Shown here: positions 1-8,282 of the stretch, piece by piece
How positions within the stretch are numbered: the first letter of the stretch is position 1
Layout: each line of letters starts with the position of its first letter
Assembly: GCA_965224845.1 (NCBI GenBank)
Contig: CBDDAJ010000022.1
Coordinates: forward strand, 62,001 to 126,000
DNA length: 64,000 nucleotides
Reading direction: 5' to 3'
Origin: Wocania_A sp965224845
Lineage (GTDB): Bacteria; Bacteroidota; Bacteroidia; Flavobacteriales; Flavobacteriaceae
Program-made: the position numbers and the translations under genes
Notes under the pieces: generated by a model
What the model was told of the DNA's origin: nothing
Database searches by the model: none
What the model saw: only the letters and a program-made list of their open reading frames with translations

Positions 1-618
1 TACCTGACCAGATACAATTTGACCAATATCACCTTTTTGAATGCGGTTATATGTTTCTATATAACTTGCCTGATAATGCCTTTGCAAACCAACAACTACA
101 TTTAAATTTTTAGCTTTGGCAACTTTAGCGGCTTCTAGAACTTTTTTAATTCCTGCAACATCTGTTGCTACAGGTTTTTCCATAAATACATGTTTGCCTT
201 GAGAAACTGCATATTCAAAATGTTTAGGCCTAAATCCCGGCGGCGTGGTTAAAATAACAACATCAGCTGCATCAATGGCTTTTTTATAAGAACCAAAGCC
301 TACAAATTTATGTGATGGTTTTACGTTAAGTTTTCCGGTTTGGAACATTTTTGTTAAGCTGGTATAGGCTTTCTCTAAGCGATCTTCAAAAGCATCTGCC
401 ATAGCAACTAATTCTACATTGTCATCTGCTTTTAATGCTTGACTTACAGCACCAGTTCCTCTTCCGCCACACCCTACAACGGCTAGTTTTAATTTTTTTA
501 CTTTATTAAATATTGGGGTAGCAGTAAGTAAAGAAGGGGTTAGTAAAATACCACCAGCTGCTAATGACGATCCTTTTACAAAATTACGTCTGGTTAAGTG
601 ATTCTTTTTTTGTTCCAT
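1..618 (-). CDS. Gfo/Idh/MocA family oxidoreductase, Tat-exported (C-terminus beyond left edge)
   Basis: The reading frame is open from the ATG at 618 to the window edge, giving 206 codons of an N-terminus. It starts with a twin-arginine signal (LTRRNFVKGSS and a hydrophobic stretch), followed by a Rossmann nucleotide-binding motif (VVGCGGRGTGAV) and the family's EKP motif (MEKPVATD). Such proteins are NAD(P)-dependent sugar oxidoreductases; Tat-exported members include glucose-fructose oxidoreductase-like and GH109-like enzymes that keep a tightly bound cofactor in the periplasm. It is the last visible gene of the leftward cluster, just after the FGE-like gene, and probably acts on an oxidised sugar in the periplasm. 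The exact substrate cannot be told. Confidence 0.85.
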   Translation of the reverse strand, partial: MEQKKNHLTRRNFVKGSSLAAGGILLTPSLLTATPIFNKVKKLKLAVVGCGGRGTGAVSQALKADDNVELVAMADAFEDRLEKAYTSLTKMFQTGKLNVKPSHKFVGFGSYKKAIDAADVVILTTPPGFRPKHFEYAVSQGKHVFMEKPVATDVAGIKKVLEAAKVAKAKNLNVVVGLQRHYQASYIETYNRIQKGDIGQIVSGQV

Positions 619-633
619 GTTTTTTTATTTTTT

Positions 634-1608
634 TTAATTTAATCCGTAATCTTCAATTACTGAAAGCCAATACTTTTTTATGTCTTCTTTCGATGGTTGA
701 ATTTTTGGTCGTACTACGCGAAATCCAACAAACGGAGCATTAGTGTGCCACCAATTACTTTTTGGAATTTGAGGATCTCTTCTTTTCCATTTTTGTTTTG
801 ATTGCCCTCTTGCTGTGCAGCATAATTTATCTCTGGTATCTGTCCAAGACCCTCCTCGTACCACTCTCGGGTATAGCTCAGATGGCTTATTCCAGGGGTT
901 TTTTTGAGGAGATGATTGATAATAATCTGCATCATATTGGTCCATAACCCACTCTGAAACATTACCTAATAAGTCATGTATGCCTAAGCTATTTGCTTTT
1001 TTTAATCCTGTTTTCTCATATTTATCATTTGTGTTTTCATCAAACCAAGCCACGTTTTTTAGATCTGTGTTCTGATCTGTTTTTCCTTTTTTACAAACAT
1101 ATTCCCATTCGGCTTCTGTGGGTAATCGGTAAAACACTCCTGTTTTTGAAGTCAGCCATTTGCAATACATAATAGCCGCATATTGCGTCATGTTTACAGC
1201 AGGATGGGTTTCTTTCCCCATATTAAAACTCATATCAACATATGGTGGCGTTGCTCCGGAAACGGCGTCAATTCCTAAATTCCTTAATTTGTCTTTACTT
1301 TTAAATTGTTCTGGACCAAATTTACCAAATACAAAGGCGTCATACTGTTCCCAGGTAATTTCGTATTTTCCCATCCAAAAATCATCTACTTCTACTTTGT
1401 GATTTGGTTTCTCATCATCATTACGTTTAGAGTCATTGGGGTTAGCACCCATTAAAAAATCACCTCCTTTTACAGCGACCATTTCAATAGATATATGTTC
1501 TCCGTCTAATTTTTGTACATAGTTATTAAAATCTTGGGCAATTGATAATTGATTTTGAAATATTATTAAAAAGCCCACTGCTAATTTTATAGAATATTTT
1601 AATTTCAT
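634..1608 (-). CDS. FGE/sulfatase-modifying-factor-like (SUMF1) secreted protein
   Basis: A 324-residue protein with a signal peptide (about residues 1-25, ending SIAQ) and one formylglycine-generating-enzyme-type domain (about 38-305), seen in GGDFLMG, YRLPTEAEWEYVC, LLGNVSEWVMD, RVVRGGSW and the final VGFRVVRP. True FGE uses two spaced active-site cysteines. Here the matching region has two adjacent cysteines (C263, C264), and no sulfatase gene is in the window, so a sulfatase-maturation role is doubtful. In Bacteroidota this fold also appears in gliding proteins and other oxidoreductase-like roles. It is 1 bp from the DUF1080 gene upstream and is clearly cotranscribed with it. Family firm, function unknown. 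Confidence 0.8.
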   Translation of the reverse strand: MKLKYSIKLAVGFLIIFQNQLSIAQDFNNYVQKLDGEHISIEMVAVKGGDFLMGANPNDSKRNDDEKPNHKVEVDDFWMGKYEITWEQYDAFVFGKFGPEQFKSKDKLRNLGIDAVSGATPPYVDMSFNMGKETHPAVNMTQYAAIMYCKWLTSKTGVFYRLPTEAEWEYVCKKGKTDQNTDLKNVAWFDENTNDKYEKTGLKKANSLGIHDLLGNVSEWVMDQYDADYYQSSPQKNPWNKPSELYPRVVRGGSWTDTRDKLCCTARGQSKQKWKRRDPQIPKSNWWHTNAPFVGFRVVRPKIQPSKEDIKKYWLSVIEDYGLN

Positions 1609-1609
1609 T

Positions 1610-2416
1610 TTATAACTCTAGTATTTCAATATTTTTAAATTCCACCGGATGGCTCTCACTCTGTAGGGAAATATATCCTTTTTTTAAAGGCCTGCCTGCT
1701 TTATTTTTCCAATACTCTTGATTGTAATCTATAGCGCCTCCAATTTGAGGTTTAGTATAGGAGAGTACATGTTCACCATTAATAAAGTGCTTAATAATAG
1801 AATCGTTTCTAACCTCAATTTCTAAATTAACCCACTGATCGCCATGGTAGGTTTTTGATTTAGAATTGATACAATGTGGCGTGAATAATTCATTATTCAT
1901 TTCAACATGTGTTCCTGGTGTACATAAATTGCCAGTTGGCCGTTCTCCTGAATCTAATCCGCCTAAAAGCTGAACTTCAATAGATACAGGGAAGCTTTGG
2001 TTTAAGCCTATATTTTTGGGGTCTTCACAATGAATCATAACACCGCTATTTCGTGTTGCCCAACCTGCACCATCTTTTAATTGCTTACCTGTGAATCGAT
2101 ATTGCATTCTGAATTTATAATTCGAAAATGGTTTGTTATAATAAATATGTCCATATGATTCGTTAAAAGTATCATTGTATTCATTGTAATTAACTTTAAG
2201 AATACCATTCTCTACAATAAACGTATTTTTATAATTCTCACCTAAAGGTTGCCCTTTTATTTTTATAGTCCAGTCTTTTAAATCTTTTCCGTTAAATAGT
2301 TTTACCCAGTTATTCTTTTTTACTGATTCTATGTTGTTCTTCTTTTCTTCATTTTTACAGTTGGTTAAAAAGAATAGACTTAATACCAAAATTAAAATAG
2401 CTTGTTTTTTATTCAT
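1610..2416 (-). CDS. DUF1080 (3-keto-disaccharide hydrolase/lyase family) lipoprotein, copy 1
   Basis: The frame is open further upstream, but the ATG at 2416 gives a clean lipoprotein signal (MNKKQAILIL...LTNC), so that start was chosen; the product is 268 residues. The body is a concanavalin-like DUF1080 domain: WVKLFNGKDLKDW near the start, NSGVMIHCEDP and EVQLLGG in the middle, and GYISLQSESHPVEFKNIEI at the end. This Pfam family (PF06439) is known for cleaving 3-keto-glycosides. It follows a GMC flavoprotein and its small subunit in the same order as copy 2 at 13142-13879. Likely role: periplasmic cleavage of a 3-keto-glycoside made by the upstream dehydrogenase. Confidence 0.85.
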   Translation of the reverse strand: MNKKQAILILVLSLFFLTNCKNEEKKNNIESVKKNNWVKLFNGKDLKDWTIKIKGQPLGENYKNTFIVENGILKVNYNEYNDTFNESYGHIYYNKPFSNYKFRMQYRFTGKQLKDGAGWATRNSGVMIHCEDPKNIGLNQSFPVSIEVQLLGGLDSGERPTGNLCTPGTHVEMNNELFTPHCINSKSKTYHGDQWVNLEIEVRNDSIIKHFINGEHVLSYTKPQIGGAIDYNQEYWKNKAGRPLKKGYISLQSESHPVEFKNIEILEL

Positions 2417-2429
2417 GATTGATATGGTT

Positions 2430-3044
2430 TTAAAGAGACCAAGCTTTTCCTCCAGTAGCTTCATTTAAAGAAATGCAGCCTTTTTGAGCTCCAGGAACGG
2501 GGTCGTAAGCTAATACGTTTTCGCCAATTTGTTGACTTGTTCGAAATGCCCAAATGGATGAATTTCTTAAACTGTCTAGAGCCTGAAAGATTACAGCTTC
2601 TTTATTTTTAGGGTCTTTTTCATCATTATAGGCTCTGTAAGTTAGCTGTTGTGTTTTACTTATCTTTAAATATTTAGCCAGTAAAGCATCATAATTTTCA
2701 GCTTTTAAATCACTAACACCATGTTCTGTTATAGGTAAAGCCTCTATTATAGCGGCTACCCCTTTTTTATATTTCTTTTGCTTTGACTCATCATAGGTTT
2801 TAGAAATGTATAAATCTAAAAATTCAGGCACATTAACATCTAAGGCTCCAGGTGTGTTTTGAGTTTTAGGTAAAATAAGGTCGATCAAGTTTTGCATTAC
2901 AATACCTTCATCCATAGTAAAAAAAACAGGCGTCCATAAATCAGCTTCAGTTTTGCAGCTTTGCAACATGCTAATAATTGTAGGTGTAGCAATTGTATAG
3001 CCAATAGATAAGCCCAATCCTTTTAAAGCGTTTCTTCTATTCAT
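2430..3044 (-). CDS. gluconate 2-dehydrogenase subunit 3-like Tat lipoprotein, copy 1
   Basis: A 204-residue protein of the gluconate_2-dh3 family (PF13618). The N-terminus has a twin-arginine motif (MNRRNALKG) and then a lipobox-like MLQSC at about residue 30, predicting Tat export and lipid anchoring. The domain follows (FTMDEGIVMQNLIDLILPKT, then VNVPEFLDLYISKTYD). Members are the small subunits of membrane-associated GMC flavoprotein dehydrogenases; the signal-less large subunit is thought to be carried out with them. The GMC partner lies 5 bp upstream (3050-4765), which supports one complex. Copy 2 is at 12394-13101. Confidence 0.85.
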   Translation of the reverse strand: MNRRNALKGLGLSIGYTIATPTIISMLQSCKTEADLWTPVFFTMDEGIVMQNLIDLILPKTQNTPGALDVNVPEFLDLYISKTYDESKQKKYKKGVAAIIEALPITEHGVSDLKAENYDALLAKYLKISKTQQLTYRAYNDEKDPKNKEAVIFQALDSLRNSSIWAFRTSQQIGENVLAYDPVPGAQKGCISLNEATGGKAWSL

Positions 3045-3049
3045 AATGT

Positions 3050-4765
3050 TTAGCTGTTATTTTTTTGAAATTGCTCTGCAGCATGATTTGCAGCTCTTGC
3101 TGTTAAAGCCATATAGGTTAATGATGGGTTTTGACAACCAGAGGAAGTCATACAGGCCCCATCTGTAACATAAACATTTGGTACAGCATGTATTTGATTG
3201 TATTTATTTAAAACAGAGGTTTTAGGGTCTTTACCCATTCTGGCTGTGCCCATTTCATGAATCCCTATTCCTGGAGCATAGCGGTTATCGAATGTTTTGA
3301 TATCTTTAAAACCAGCATTTTTTAACATTTCTGCAGCTTGCTGAACCATATCTTCACGCATCTTTAATTCGTTTTCTTTCCATTCGGCATCAAAGGTTAC
3401 AGTTGGTAAACCCCAGGCGTCTAACTTATCATAATCAAGAGTCATTTTATTGTCATGGTTTGGTAAGCATTCACCAAAACCACCTAAGCCCATTCTCCAT
3501 CCACCAGGTTCTAATATTTTTTCTTTTAACTCTGCACCATATCCTAATTCTGCAATATGTTCAGAAATATCACCTCTTCCGGCACCTCCTTGATAGCCAT
3601 AGCCTCTTATAAATTCTTTTTTTTCAGTTTCTTTAGTCCCTAAGTTTCTAAACCTTGGAATATAAATACCATTTGGTCTGCGTCCTTTGTAATATTTATC
3701 TTTAAAGCCGTCTAATGTGCCGGATGCTCCGGCACCTAAATGATGATCCATGATATTATGACCTAGTTCTCCTGAGTCGTTACCCAAGCCGTTAGGGAAT
3801 CTTTTAGATTTTGACTGCATTAAGATGGATGCCGATGCAATAGCTGATGCACAGCAAAAAATAATTTCAGCGTTGAATACTAAATGAGCTTTAGTTTCGG
3901 CATCTATCACTTTAACGCCTGTTGCCTTTTTTAAAGTATCGTCGTAAATAATTTCATGAACTATTGAATTTGCTCTTAAAGTCATATTACCTGTGCGCTC
4001 TGCAGCAGGTAAAGTGGAAGAATTGCTGCTAAAATAAGCACCAAAAGGACACCCTCGGATGCACCTGTTTCTAAACTGACAATTGCTCCTGCCTTCGTGA
4101 CTTTTATCTCCTGTAATATGTGCTGTTCTTCCAATGGTTAGAAGCCGGTCAGAGTAATTTTCAGAAAGCTTTTCTTTTAAGTGCTCTTCAACACAATTTA
4201 ATTCCATAGGAGGTTCAAATATACCATCGGGTAATTGAGAAAGTCCTAATTTTTCTCCACTAACTCCAATATATTTTTCAACCTTATCGTACCAGGGTGC
4301 AATATCTTTGTATCGTATGGGCCAATCTACACCATGACCATCCTTTTTATTAGCTTCAAAATCTAAATCGCTTAGCCTATAGCTTTGCCTGCCCCACATA
4401 ATTGACCGGCCGCCAACATGGTAACCACGCATCCAGTCAAAACGTTTGGTTTCGTTGTATGGATGCTTTAAATCATTAACAAACCAATGTTTAGAAGCTG
4501 CATCTGTAGTATATCCTGTACGGCTTTGCTTTAATTGTTTGTTTTGGTCTTCAACCGAAGAAGCTCCTCTGAACTCAAAATCCCATGGATCCAGATTTGC
4601 TGTTGGGTAGTCTTTAATATGTGTTACCATTCTTCCGCGCTCAAGAACTAAGGTTTTTAACCCTTTTTCGCAAAGTTCTTTAGCAGCCCATCCACCACTA
4701 ATTCCTGTTCCTATAACGATTGCGTCATAAGTTTTTAGGTTTTTTGTTACTTCTGTTTCTTTCAT
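3050..4765 (-). CDS. GMC-family FAD oxidoreductase (glycoside 3-dehydrogenase-like), copy 1
   Basis: A 571-residue GMC oxidoreductase without signal peptide. The FAD dinucleotide motif is at residues 19-24 (GTGISGG) and the C-terminal GMC domain has GIHEMGTARMG with the probable catalytic His, and then NPSLTYMALTARAANH. A cysteine group (C229, C235, C239) lies between the N-terminal and substrate domains; related FAD dehydrogenases bind an iron-sulfur cluster here, but the fourth cysteine seen in copy 2 (10664-12382) is absent. It is the first gene of the leftward operon and pairs with the Tat small subunit next to it. Likely oxidises C3 of a glucoside in the periplasm; substrate unknown. Confidence 0.85.
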   Translation of the reverse strand: MKETEVTKNLKTYDAIVIGTGISGGWAAKELCEKGLKTLVLERGRMVTHIKDYPTANLDPWDFEFRGASSVEDQNKQLKQSRTGYTTDAASKHWFVNDLKHPYNETKRFDWMRGYHVGGRSIMWGRQSYRLSDLDFEANKKDGHGVDWPIRYKDIAPWYDKVEKYIGVSGEKLGLSQLPDGIFEPPMELNCVEEHLKEKLSENYSDRLLTIGRTAHITGDKSHEGRSNCQFRNRCIRGCPFGAYFSSNSSTLPAAERTGNMTLRANSIVHEIIYDDTLKKATGVKVIDAETKAHLVFNAEIIFCCASAIASASILMQSKSKRFPNGLGNDSGELGHNIMDHHLGAGASGTLDGFKDKYYKGRRPNGIYIPRFRNLGTKETEKKEFIRGYGYQGGAGRGDISEHIAELGYGAELKEKILEPGGWRMGLGGFGECLPNHDNKMTLDYDKLDAWGLPTVTFDAEWKENELKMREDMVQQAAEMLKNAGFKDIKTFDNRYAPGIGIHEMGTARMGKDPKTSVLNKYNQIHAVPNVYVTDGACMTSSGCQNPSLTYMALTARAANHAAEQFQKNNS

Positions 4766-4923
4766 TAAAACCGATTTGAAGAATTATTTGATAAGTAAAA
4801 TTATAAGGTAAATCTAAATGAAATTAAAAATCATATCAGCTAAAACGAAGAAAATGATAATTAAATTCTAAAATACATGGAAAATTAATTAATTTGCGCT
4901 ATATCAATGTTCAAATTATTTCA

Positions 4924-5955
4924 GTGAAAATAAACATACAAAAAATACAACCTTATGAGGCAAATGGAATAGTGTATCATGCTGATACTTGTTTGCCTTT
5001 AGTTGATGCTGTTCATCGAAAAAAATTAAAATTTAAAGCCTTAGCAAGACATACATATCCCGGTGATCGTTTGGATAAAAATACGCTAGGACTTAATAGT
5101 ATAGGGTATTGGGATGCTAATGAGCCACAGGATTGGGGCTTAGATTGGCATAGAAATGAAGGTATTGAATTTCATTTTTTAGAGTCTGGAACGATGCCTT
5201 ATTCTCAGGAGAATAAAGAAATGGTGTTGGAACCTAATTATTTGACTATTACCAGGCCCTGGGAAGCGCATAAAGTAGGGAATCCAAATATTGGTATGGG
5301 AAAATTTTATTGGGTTATTATAGACTTAGGAGTGCGCAGGCCTCATCAAGATTGGGTTTGGCCCGATTGGATTACTTTAACTCCTGATGATTTGTCTAGG
5401 CTTACCACAATTTTAAGACAAAATGAAAAATCTATTTTAAAGACAGATAAAAAAATTAGAGATTGTTTTCTTCAGATTAATAAAGCTGTAGATACCGATA
5501 AATCAGGAAGTAATGCGTCTAGAATAAGACTCCTTGTTAATTACTTGCTTATTTTAATACTTGATTTATTGAATACGGATGATATTGTGTTAAACGAATC
5601 GTTAACAGATAGTTCAAGAAGTGTAAAGTTTTTTCTTAAGGAGCTTGAAAATAATTTAACTGAGAATTGGACTATAGAGCAAATGTCTCAGTCTGCAGGT
5701 GTTGGTTTAACCCGGTTTACGCATCATTTTAAAAGGCTAACTAATTTAACTCCAATGCGTTACCTGGTAATGAAGCGTTTGGAGATGTCTAAAAAAATGC
5801 TTCTAGAAAACAGGGACTTAACGATAGCAGAAGTGGCTTATATGTGTGGATTCGCAACAAGTCAGTACTTTGCAACGGTATTTAAAAAGCATGAAAAATG
5901 TTCGCCAAATGAATACAGGTTAAAAAATACTGTTGATAATTATCAGTTTTCTTAG
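4924..5955 (+). CDS. AraC family transcriptional regulator
   Basis: There is no in-frame ATG near the 5' end. Possible starts are TTG 4894 and GTG 4924; GTG gives VKINIQKIQPYEANG and 343 residues and is preferred, because the TTG would lie within the likely promoter. The N-terminal half is a cupin-like ligand-sensing domain (GIEFHFLESGTMPYS). The C-terminal hundred residues are a double helix-turn-helix of the AraC type (WTIEQMSQSAGVGLTRFTHHF, then LTIAEVAYMCGFATSQYFATVFKK). It lies between the divergent leftward and the rightward sugar-oxidation operons, so it is the obvious regulator of both. The inducer is probably a sugar or keto-sugar (inference). Confidence 0.88.
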   Translation: MKINIQKIQPYEANGIVYHADTCLPLVDAVHRKKLKFKALARHTYPGDRLDKNTLGLNSIGYWDANEPQDWGLDWHRNEGIEFHFLESGTMPYSQENKEMVLEPNYLTITRPWEAHKVGNPNIGMGKFYWVIIDLGVRRPHQDWVWPDWITLTPDDLSRLTTILRQNEKSILKTDKKIRDCFLQINKAVDTDKSGSNASRIRLLVNYLLILILDLLNTDDIVLNESLTDSSRSVKFFLKELENNLTENWTIEQMSQSAGVGLTRFTHHFKRLTNLTPMRYLVMKRLEMSKKMLLENRDLTIAEVAYMCGFATSQYFATVFKKHEKCSPNEYRLKNTVDNYQFS

Positions 5956-5967
5956 TAAAATACTAAG
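5951..5967 (+). terminator. small hairpin at the end of the AraC gene
   Basis: A 7-bp perfect inverted repeat (CTTAGTA / TACTAAG, 3-nt loop) covers the regulator's stop codon and is followed by a loose A/T stretch, not a clear U-tract. It could be a weak terminator between the regulator and the isomerase gene at 6083. Confidence 0.3.
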
Positions 5968-6082
5968 ATTGAAAAAATGTTTAAATTCTTTCACTGAATA
6001 AAAATACACATTGCTTTAAGTTCTAATATTTATATTCACGTTGTTAACCAGATGTCATTGTTTAATCAAATAATAACTAATC

Positions 6083-7048
6083 ATGAATATAAAACAGTCA
6101 ATTTATAATACGGCTAAAGTTACTATTGTATTGTTGGTACTTGTTTCTTTTGCATGTAAAAAAACTAAAGAAAAAGCTGCTCCAGCAGAAACTAAAAAAG
6201 CCGAACATCCTATGTTTTTTAATATTTCCTTAGCGCAATGGTCTTTACATAAAAAATTTAGAAGCGGAGAAGCAAGTCCTTTCGATTTTGCTAAAGAAGC
6301 TCATAATCTAGGTTTTGAAGCTATTGAATATGTTAGCGGGCTGTATAAAAAAGAAGTTGAAAATTTAGGAATAGATGCAGTCGTTAAAAAGTTGAAAGCC
6401 GAAAGTGAAAAGTACGGTGTGAAAAATTTATTAATAATGATTGATGGTGAAGGTCATTTAGCTAGTCATGATGAAGATCATTTAAAGACCGCGTTAGAGA
6501 ATCATAAAAAATGGGTCGATGCGGCAAAAACACTCGGGTGTCATTCTATTAGGGTTAATGCGCATGGAGAAGGAACTTATGATGAGGTTATGAATCAGGC
6601 TGTTATTGGTTTGACAAAGCTATCTGAATATGCGCAAACTCAAGGCATAAATGTGTTGGTGGAAAATCATGGGGGATATACTTCTAACGGACAGTGGTTA
6701 GCAAGCGTTATGGCGAAAGTAAATTTGCCTAATTGTGGTACATTACCAGATTTTGGAAATTTTTGTATTAGATATAAAGAAGGAGGTTGCGAAGAGGCAT
6801 ACGATAAGTATAAAGGGGTTAAAGAATTAATGCCTTATGCTAAAGCGGTAAGTGCTAAATCTTACGATTTTGACGAAAACGGAAATGAAACAGTAATCGA
6901 TTACACAAAAATACTACAAACTGTAAAAGATGCTGGTTATTCAGGCTATATAGGTATTGAATATGAAGGCAGCAGATTGAGTGAAAAGGATGGTATCATG
7001 GCCACAAAAAAATTGCTATTAAAAGTGGGTAATCAACTTTCAAAATAA
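6083..7048 (+). CDS. TIM-barrel sugar isomerase/epimerase-like lipoprotein
   Basis: A 321-residue protein of the AP-endonuclease-2 / xylose-isomerase-like TIM-barrel family. Unusually for this family it begins with a lipoprotein signal (hydrophobic segment ending SFAC at about residue 25) and then a charged linker, so it should be anchored in the periplasm. The barrel starts at FNISLAQWSLHKKF. Likely metal ligands are in LVENHGG, LPDFGNF and YIGIEYEG. In 3-keto-sugar pathways these enzymes act as epimerases, hydratases or beta-eliminases on keto intermediates. It heads the rightward operon; MFS follows by 21 bp. Exact reaction unknown. Confidence 0.82.
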   Translation: MNIKQSIYNTAKVTIVLLVLVSFACKKTKEKAAPAETKKAEHPMFFNISLAQWSLHKKFRSGEASPFDFAKEAHNLGFEAIEYVSGLYKKEVENLGIDAVVKKLKAESEKYGVKNLLIMIDGEGHLASHDEDHLKTALENHKKWVDAAKTLGCHSIRVNAHGEGTYDEVMNQAVIGLTKLSEYAQTQGINVLVENHGGYTSNGQWLASVMAKVNLPNCGTLPDFGNFCIRYKEGGCEEAYDKYKGVKELMPYAKAVSAKSYDFDENGNETVIDYTKILQTVKDAGYSGYIGIEYEGSRLSEKDGIMATKKLLLKVGNQLSK

Positions 7049-7069
7049 AACTAACTAAACCAAAAAATA

Positions 7070-8278
7070 ATGAAAAATATTAATAGAGACAGATTGTTTT
7101 TAGCGTCTTGTATATCTTTAATAGTAACTGCTATGACATTTGCTATTAGAGCAGGGATCTTAGGGCAATTAGGTACAGATTTTAAATTAACAGATACTGA
7201 ATTAGGTTGGGTAAATAGTATGGCTTTTTTGGGCTTTCCCGTGGCTACAATTTTTGGAGGATTGGTTTATAATTCTGTAGGACCAAGAAAGTTGATGATA
7301 ATTGCATTTTTATCACATTTATTAGGAATTTTGCTAACTATTTTTGCTGGAGGATTTTGGACTCTTTTGATATCAACATTCTTTATTGGTTTTGCAAACG
7401 GTTCAGTTGAAGCTGCATGCAACCCATTAATTGCTGATATGTATACAACAAACAGGACAACCATGCTGAATAAGTTTCATGTTTGGTTTCCAGGAGGAAT
7501 AGTGATAGGTGCTTTAGTTTCAAAATTCATGACAGATTTTGGTATGAGTTGGCAATTGCAAATTGCTAGTATGTTAATCCCTACTTTACTTTATGGGTTT
7601 TTATTTCTTGGTCAGAAATTTCCAAAGAACGAGAATATTGTATCTGATACTAAGGTAAATATTAAAAGTCTTTTATCTCCATTATTTATTTTTATGGTTG
7701 TGTGTATGACACTAACGGCTACAACAGAGTTAGGAACACAGCAATGGGTTGAAAAGATTTTAGGAAATACAGGAGCAAGCCCTATGTTGATATTAGCTAT
7801 GGTAACAGGTTTAATGGCTGTAGGGCGTTATTTTGCAGGCCCTGTAATTCATAAATTGAATCCACCAGGTGTATTGTTGGCATCTGCTGTTATTTCTACA
7901 ATAGCCATATATCTTATGAGCTCCGCTACTGGTGGTATGGTATACGTATATGCTATATTATTTGCTATTGGTGTTTGTTATTTTTGGCCAACCATGATAG
8001 GTTTTGTTAGTGAATATATACCAAAAACAGGAGCATTAGGAATGTCTTTAATTGGTGGGGCAGGAATGTTTGCTACTAGTATTTGGCAACCTGTTATTGG
8101 GTCGTGGTTAGATAATGCAAAATCAGCTGCTGTAGATTCTGGAGCTTCTTTAGAGCAAGCAGAATTAATAGCAGGCCAAGAAACTTTGAGTAATATTGCC
8201 TTTTTTCCTATGGTACTAATTGTATTGTTCGGAATTCTTTATACACAACGAAAAAAATTAGAAATAAACAGAGTTTAA
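7070..8278 (+). CDS. MFS transporter, probably sugar or keto-sugar
   Basis: A 402-residue major facilitator protein with about 12 hydrophobic segments spread over its whole length (first at MKNINRDRLFLASCISLIVT, last before the C-terminal RKKLEINRV). The loop after helix 2 has the MFS-type GGLVYNSVGPRKLM. It sits between the lipoprotein isomerase (6083-7048) and the cytoplasmic oxidoreductase (8283), 4 bp before the latter, so it probably imports the periplasmic product of the oxidation steps. The substrate is inferred from the operon, not from the sequence. Confidence 0.85.
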   Translation: MKNINRDRLFLASCISLIVTAMTFAIRAGILGQLGTDFKLTDTELGWVNSMAFLGFPVATIFGGLVYNSVGPRKLMIIAFLSHLLGILLTIFAGGFWTLLISTFFIGFANGSVEAACNPLIADMYTTNRTTMLNKFHVWFPGGIVIGALVSKFMTDFGMSWQLQIASMLIPTLLYGFLFLGQKFPKNENIVSDTKVNIKSLLSPLFIFMVVCMTLTATTELGTQQWVEKILGNTGASPMLILAMVTGLMAVGRYFAGPVIHKLNPPGVLLASAVISTIAIYLMSSATGGMVYVYAILFAIGVCYFWPTMIGFVSEYIPKTGALGMSLIGGAGMFATSIWQPVIGSWLDNAKSAAVDSGASLEQAELIAGQETLSNIAFFPMVLIVLFGILYTQRKKLEINRV

Positions 8279-8282
8279 AATA

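Noticed and set aside
762..1402. Open frames on the plus strand across the FGE-like gene
   Set aside because: They lie antisense to a clear family member, have no recognisable motifs and show no start context.
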